Origin: Sporolactobacillus sp. THM7-4
GTDB taxonomy: Bacteria > Bacillota > Bacilli > Bacillales > Sporolactobacillaceae
NCBI RefSeq assembly: GCF_004153165.1
Contig: NZ_SEMD01000010.1
Location: 46,797 to 110,796 of the forward strand
Direction of reading: 5' to 3'
DNA length: 64,000 bases
Under the pieces are notes generated by a model. The model made no database searches. It saw only the letters and a list, made by a program, of their open reading frames with translations, and was not told where the DNA came from. The position numbers and the translations under genes were made by a program. Positions 61,065 through 64,000 of the stretch are shown here, one piece after another. Position 1 is the first letter of the stretch; each line of letters starts with the position of its first letter.

Positions 61065-62372
61065 TTATGTTACAGCCTGGTCTTTTTTTTGCCCCTGTTT
61101 CTGAATCTTTTGACAACCAGAGTCTGACGCAGCTGAATGCTTTTGAACTGGAAAGTTTTTTATTGCAAAATAAAGATAAAAGCAATGTTCGAAATTAGAG
61201 ATATCGAGCGATGTAAGTCTGGCAATTTTATTTAACCGATAGACTAGAGAATTTCTGTGGAGAAATAATTTTCTGGATGTCTCACTCAAATTCATGTTGC
61301 ACTGGCAATAAGTCATAAACGTCTGTGCCAGCACTTCATAATGGCTGTCATCGTAAAAACGGTGAATCGCCAGATGGAGCCGCTTCTTTTCAGAAGGCGT
61401 CAGATTCAATATCAGTGATTGAATGTTGATGTCCAGATCATTGTAATATAAAAAGTGAGATTCAGTATTGGTGTGTTTTGTAACGTTTAAAGCGTTTACG
61501 GCATCATTGTAGGAAATCGCTAAATGGCGGGCATTCTGAGTGCTGCCCACAGATACTGTTATCGTCAGCCGGTACTTGCTCTGAAAGTACTCAACCAGAC
61601 CAGACGTTTTTTCCTTATATCGCTGCAGCAGTGCGGGCATTGTCTCTTTCTCCGAAATGGTTTTCAGAACAATGAACTGACGCGGGTTTAAAATTGACAG
61701 GATATCCTGGTGATGATCAATACAGAAGTATTTTAAACGGTCATACTGGCTGTAAAGAACATTTGGGGTCGAATCAGTCCGTGTATCCGAGCGATGAGAG
61801 TGAAAAAGGTTCGGCGTGTGATCAAGTTGGAACAAAATACAGGCGCGATTCGTGGATAGATCAAACCCCAGTAAGTCGGCCATGTGCATCGCCTGTTCGA
61901 AATGTCCTGAAGGATCCGGATTAATCAGATACTTCACTAAAGTATTTACTGATTGATTTTCCAGTATGTTCATATCGTGATGAAACGTCTCGGTACAGAA
62001 TAGTTCGATATAATTTTTTACGGGTTTTACGAATGGACTGACTTCTTCCGGTTTACCGATAATGCCGAGGACGCCGATCGGTCGTTTCTGAAACAGGATC
62101 GGTGCGGCGACCCCCGGAAGAACATTTTCCAGAAGTGTGACCTGCTCTTCGTTAAAGGATACCGCATCATTTCGGTCAATAACTTCCAGAGAGGGCTTAT
62201 GAAGTGTCTTCACGCGGTGGCTGTCCGTAGCTCCAATAATGTATCCTTTTTCATCTGTGATACTGATCGGATAATCAATCATTTTAGTCATGTTGGAAAC
62301 GATAGTCGGTGCAATGCTCGCTAAAAAGTAAGCGTCAAATAATAGACACCTTCTCACGATGAACTCGGTCAT
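61065..62372 (-). CDS. CdaR-type sugar-diacid regulator, 5' end replaced by IS66 end
   Basis: 435-codon frame. Homology to CdaR regulators begins at FLASIAPTIVSNMTKMIDYP: the sugar-diacid recognition domain (ITDEKGYIIGATDSHRVKTLHKPS; PIGVLGIIGKPEEVSPFV), a GGDEF-like middle (ITVSVGSTQNARHLAISYNDA) and a PucR-type helix-turn-helix (NMNLSETSRKLFLHRNSLVYRL). The first 15 codons (MTEFIVRRCLLFDAY) lie in the end of an IS66-type element (IR at 62328-62343), so the native start and promoter have been lost. The frame stays open through the IS end, so a fusion might still be made, but the ribosome-binding site is weak. A lysine/glutamine-rich tail of about 20 residues is unusual. Confidence 0.75.
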   Translation of the reverse strand: MTEFIVRRCLLFDAYFLASIAPTIVSNMTKMIDYPISITDEKGYIIGATDSHRVKTLHKPSLEVIDRNDAVSFNEEQVTLLENVLPGVAAPILFQKRPIGVLGIIGKPEEVSPFVKPVKNYIELFCTETFHHDMNILENQSVNTLVKYLINPDPSGHFEQAMHMADLLGFDLSTNRACILFQLDHTPNLFHSHRSDTRTDSTPNVLYSQYDRLKYFCIDHHQDILSILNPRQFIVLKTISEKETMPALLQRYKEKTSGLVEYFQSKYRLTITVSVGSTQNARHLAISYNDAVNALNVTKHTNTESHFLYYNDLDINIQSLILNLTPSEKKRLHLAIHRFYDDSHYEVLAQTFMTYCQCNMNLSETSRKLFLHRNSLVYRLNKIARLTSLDISNFEHCFYLYFAIKNFPVQKHSAASDSGCQKIQKQGQKKDQAVT

Positions 62373-62509
62373 GCGATAATACTCTTATCAATTCAATTGA
62401 TAGGGAGGATGATCGTTGACACGAGCAGAATTACAGGAACTTACTTTGGCAGAAACGAATGAATGATTTTGAAGCGAGCCATGTAAACGGCATTCAGTGG
62501 TGCGCCAAT
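62328..62509 (+). mobile_element. IS66-family left-end fragment with tnpA remnant
   Basis: Starts with GTAAGCGTCAAATAAT (62328-62343), which has the GTAAGCG opening of IS66 terminal repeats and is identical to the end at 63874. A TTG start at 62416 after AGGGAGGATG opens a frame MTRAELQELTLAE; after a one-base shift it continues RMNDFEASHVNGIQWCAN, as in IS66 TnpA accessory proteins. Truncated at about 62509, where the peptidase fragment begins. No longer able to move by itself. Confidence 0.75.
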
Positions 62510-62720
62510 TAGAATATCCCTTTAATTTCATCTCTATACTTTAGCATTATGTATAATTTTTTAGCAGACAATGTAAGTTCCTTTTTCTTTTTTTTCAGTG
62601 TATCAATCAAAATCAGTACTTTATTAACGTCTTTTTTATGGCCTCATCATTTTTATAAATTGCCTTTAGATCCCACATATCACACCGTATATTGATATCA
62701 TTTTCTTTTATAATATCCAT
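62509..62720 (-). pseudogene. Oligoendopeptidase F (M3) N-terminal fragment, frameshifted
   Basis: ATG 62720 after GGGG opens MDIIKENDINIRCDMWDLKA and IYKNDEAIKK, then needs one extra A in a six-A run to continue as VNKVLILIDTLKKKKKELTL and SAKKLYIMLKYRDEI. This matches the N-terminal W-D-L-x-x-I-Y-x-N-D-E-A region of PepF-type peptidases. The catalytic HEXXH part is absent. A/T-rich. Dead fragment joined to the IS66 end at about 62509. Confidence 0.65.
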
Positions 62721-62730
62721 GTTTTACCCC

Positions 62731-63873
62731 TTATACTGATTTGTCATATTTCCTTATCAAATTCTCATTGTATCGCTTGTCAAATTTAAAGTGAAGAAAC
62801 GAGAGAATTCCAAAGAATAAAATAAATAATCCTCCAATAAAATAAGTACCAGCTGGATCAAAGACGTAAATGTATATACCAGCAGTTGAATATCCTAATA
62901 ATTGAAAGAGATTTTGTACTGATGCATTTAACCCGGCAATTCTACTTGACATTTTTTGGTCAGTTAAACCCTGCTTTAACGTCTCCATGGGAATAACTAT
63001 GCCTGGAGCAATACATCCAATAATAAAAGCTATGATTATTAAAGTAATTATGTTGGTTATTGTAGGAACAAATAATAGTAGTAAACCAGTTACAACCATA
63101 CTTAGAGCAGATATAAACATCTTAGCCATTTTATTTAATAGACTCATTGAAATAAGAGAGCCTATCGCCCCACCTAATCCAATGCTAGTCATAAATAACG
63201 AAAAGCTTATTGGATTTGAACTTAGAGTTCTAATAAAAATAATCCCTCCAGCTTCCGTTGCGTTCATTACGTAAATAAATACTGCTACAATTACAAAACT
63301 TATCATTAATGTACGCATACTTAAACAGTGCTTAATCGTGATTATTAAACCTTCTTTTTTGGTATCAGCCTCCATCTCTATAATGTTTATTTTATTAGTT
63401 TTTAATCCGAGCAATGTTAAAAATGCACATAGAAGAGCAATACCATCAATTATAAACAAGATTTTAATACCAGTAATTCCAATGAAAATAGAGCCAACCA
63501 TTGGTGCAATAATTTTCATTGCATCAGAAATAAAATAAAATAATCCAATTGCCTGATCAACACTATAATTATTAATTGTTCTATCATTTTTAATTATTCC
63601 AATAGAAGCAGGATAAACTACTGATGATAATCCACTTAGTATAAAGCTCAAAATTGTCAGCGACGAGAAATTGTCAAAAAAATAAAACGCAAAGGCAATA
63701 GGAATTGAAAGGCCGATTACACAATAGAGGGATTTTATACGAGAGTATCTATCAAGCAAACTACCACTTATTGGTGAGACAAAAACGCGTGGTAAAGTAG
63801 AAACAATAAAGTAGAAGCTGATCTGCCAGGCATTTGCATGTAAAGAATATGCAAGCCATGACTGAACTGCAAG
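62731..63873 (-). pseudogene. MFS transporter (MFS_3 type) cut by an IS66 element
   Basis: The coding frame runs from the IS66 boundary at 63873 (LAVQSWLAYSLHANAWQI...VFVSPISGSLLDRYSR) to the stop at 62731; about 380 codons remain, with roughly 11 helices. The loop motif SGSLLDRYSRIKSL is typical of macrolide/drug-type MFS_3 exporters. The first helix is cut by the IS66 end, so the N-terminal ~15-20 residues and promoter are missing from the intact reading frame; a TTG at 63759 could give only a shortened product. Strongly A/T-rich compared with the metabolic regions, suggesting foreign origin. Confidence 0.75.
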
Positions 63874-64000
63874 GTAAGCGTCAAATAATCCCCACCTACA
63901 AAAAGGGTGGGGATCGATGTATTATTCACTTGTAGGCAATTTGCATTCTGAAGGAATGGAATCAGACCAGGGCAGAAGCTCATCCAATGCTTCTGCCGTC
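63874..64000 (-). mobile_element. IS66-family element, right end with tnpC 3' part (runs off window)
   Basis: Terminal repeat GTAAGCGTCAAATAAT at 63874-63889. On the minus strand, 64000 to 63922 reads TAEALDELLPWSDSIPSECK and LPTSE then stop, matching the C-terminal LDDFLPWS-x-x-x-P-x-x-C segment of IS66 TnpC transposases. A CCCCACC/GGGTGGGG hairpin (63890-63912) lies between the gene end and the terminal repeat. The rest of the element is beyond the window. Confidence 0.8.

Noticed and set aside
61016-61198. 60-codon plus-strand frame at the end of the CdaR-type gene
   Set aside because: It overlaps the regulator gene antisense and has no ribosome-binding site.

Overview
The window looks like a chromosomal segment of a moderate-GC, Gram-positive spore-former-type bacterium (Bacillota, Bacillales). 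Evidence: strong AGGAGG-type ribosome-binding sites, lipobox lipoproteins, a SAM-I (S-box) riboswitch, a PurBox pair, a perfect WalR box before a YocH-like 3D-domain cell-wall protein, a MocR/GabR regulator, and a FadF-like iron-sulfur oxidoreductase. A Sporolactobacillaceae-like genome would fit, but the genus cannot be fixed from this sequence. No rRNA, tRNA or CRISPR array was seen.

Layout. 0.1-8.7 kb: an AraC regulator, a coiled-coil protein flanked by direct repeats, divergent gabR/gabT-like genes, a nucleoside hydrolase, a nucleoside-binding lipoprotein with an upstream PurBox-like pair, and an aldo/keto reductase. 8.7-10.7 kb: a 1.2-kb non-coding element built of forty-seven 21-bp repeats, then a small transcription unit with a near-consensus promoter and terminator. 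10.7-19.4 kb: an MFS transporter and, on the minus strand, a putative amide-utilisation region (histidine kinase, AraC-type response regulator, symporter-like protein, acetamidase/formamidase, APC permease, amidase). 19.7-27.4 kb: a sigma-54-controlled putrescine catabolic region (APC permease, sigma-54 activator, YgjG-type putrescine aminotransferase, aldehyde dehydrogenase) with two perfect -24/-12 promoters and matching tandem upstream sites. 27.5-28.4 kb: a nucleotidyltransferase and a decayed IS1595-type transposase. 28.5-39.2 kb: cell-envelope genes (3D-domain protein, rmlACBD for dTDP-L-rhamnose, a GT-C-like membrane protein, a GtrB-like glycosyltransferase) and an OmpR-type two-component system.

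39.3-40.7 kb holds the second copy of the 21-bp-repeat element, with the same flanks and orientation; it abuts a 5'-truncated ROK gene. 41.5-43.8 kb: DUF969, DUF979 and pyrrolidone carboxyl peptidase. 43.9-48.0 kb: a SAM-riboswitch-led metN-metI-(M20 deacylase)-metQ operon. 48.5-56.0 kb: a LacI-type regulator followed by a glutamine-amidotransferase-like protein, two M20 deacylases and a three-part sugar-type ABC importer; its substrate is unknown. 56.4-60.9 kb: a second aldehyde dehydrogenase, a fadF-like gene and an FMN reductase. 61-64 kb: a decayed right end in which two IS66-type ends interrupt a CdaR-type regulator and an MFS gene, with an oligoendopeptidase F fragment between them.

Taken together, the enzymes present could turn putrescine into 4-aminobutanal, GABA and succinate semialdehyde, and the second aldehyde dehydrogenase could oxidise the last of these; this is inferred from family membership. 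The most unusual feature is the pair of flank-conserved 21-bp-period elements, together with two short degenerate arrays of the same period at about 7.4 and 12.4 kb.
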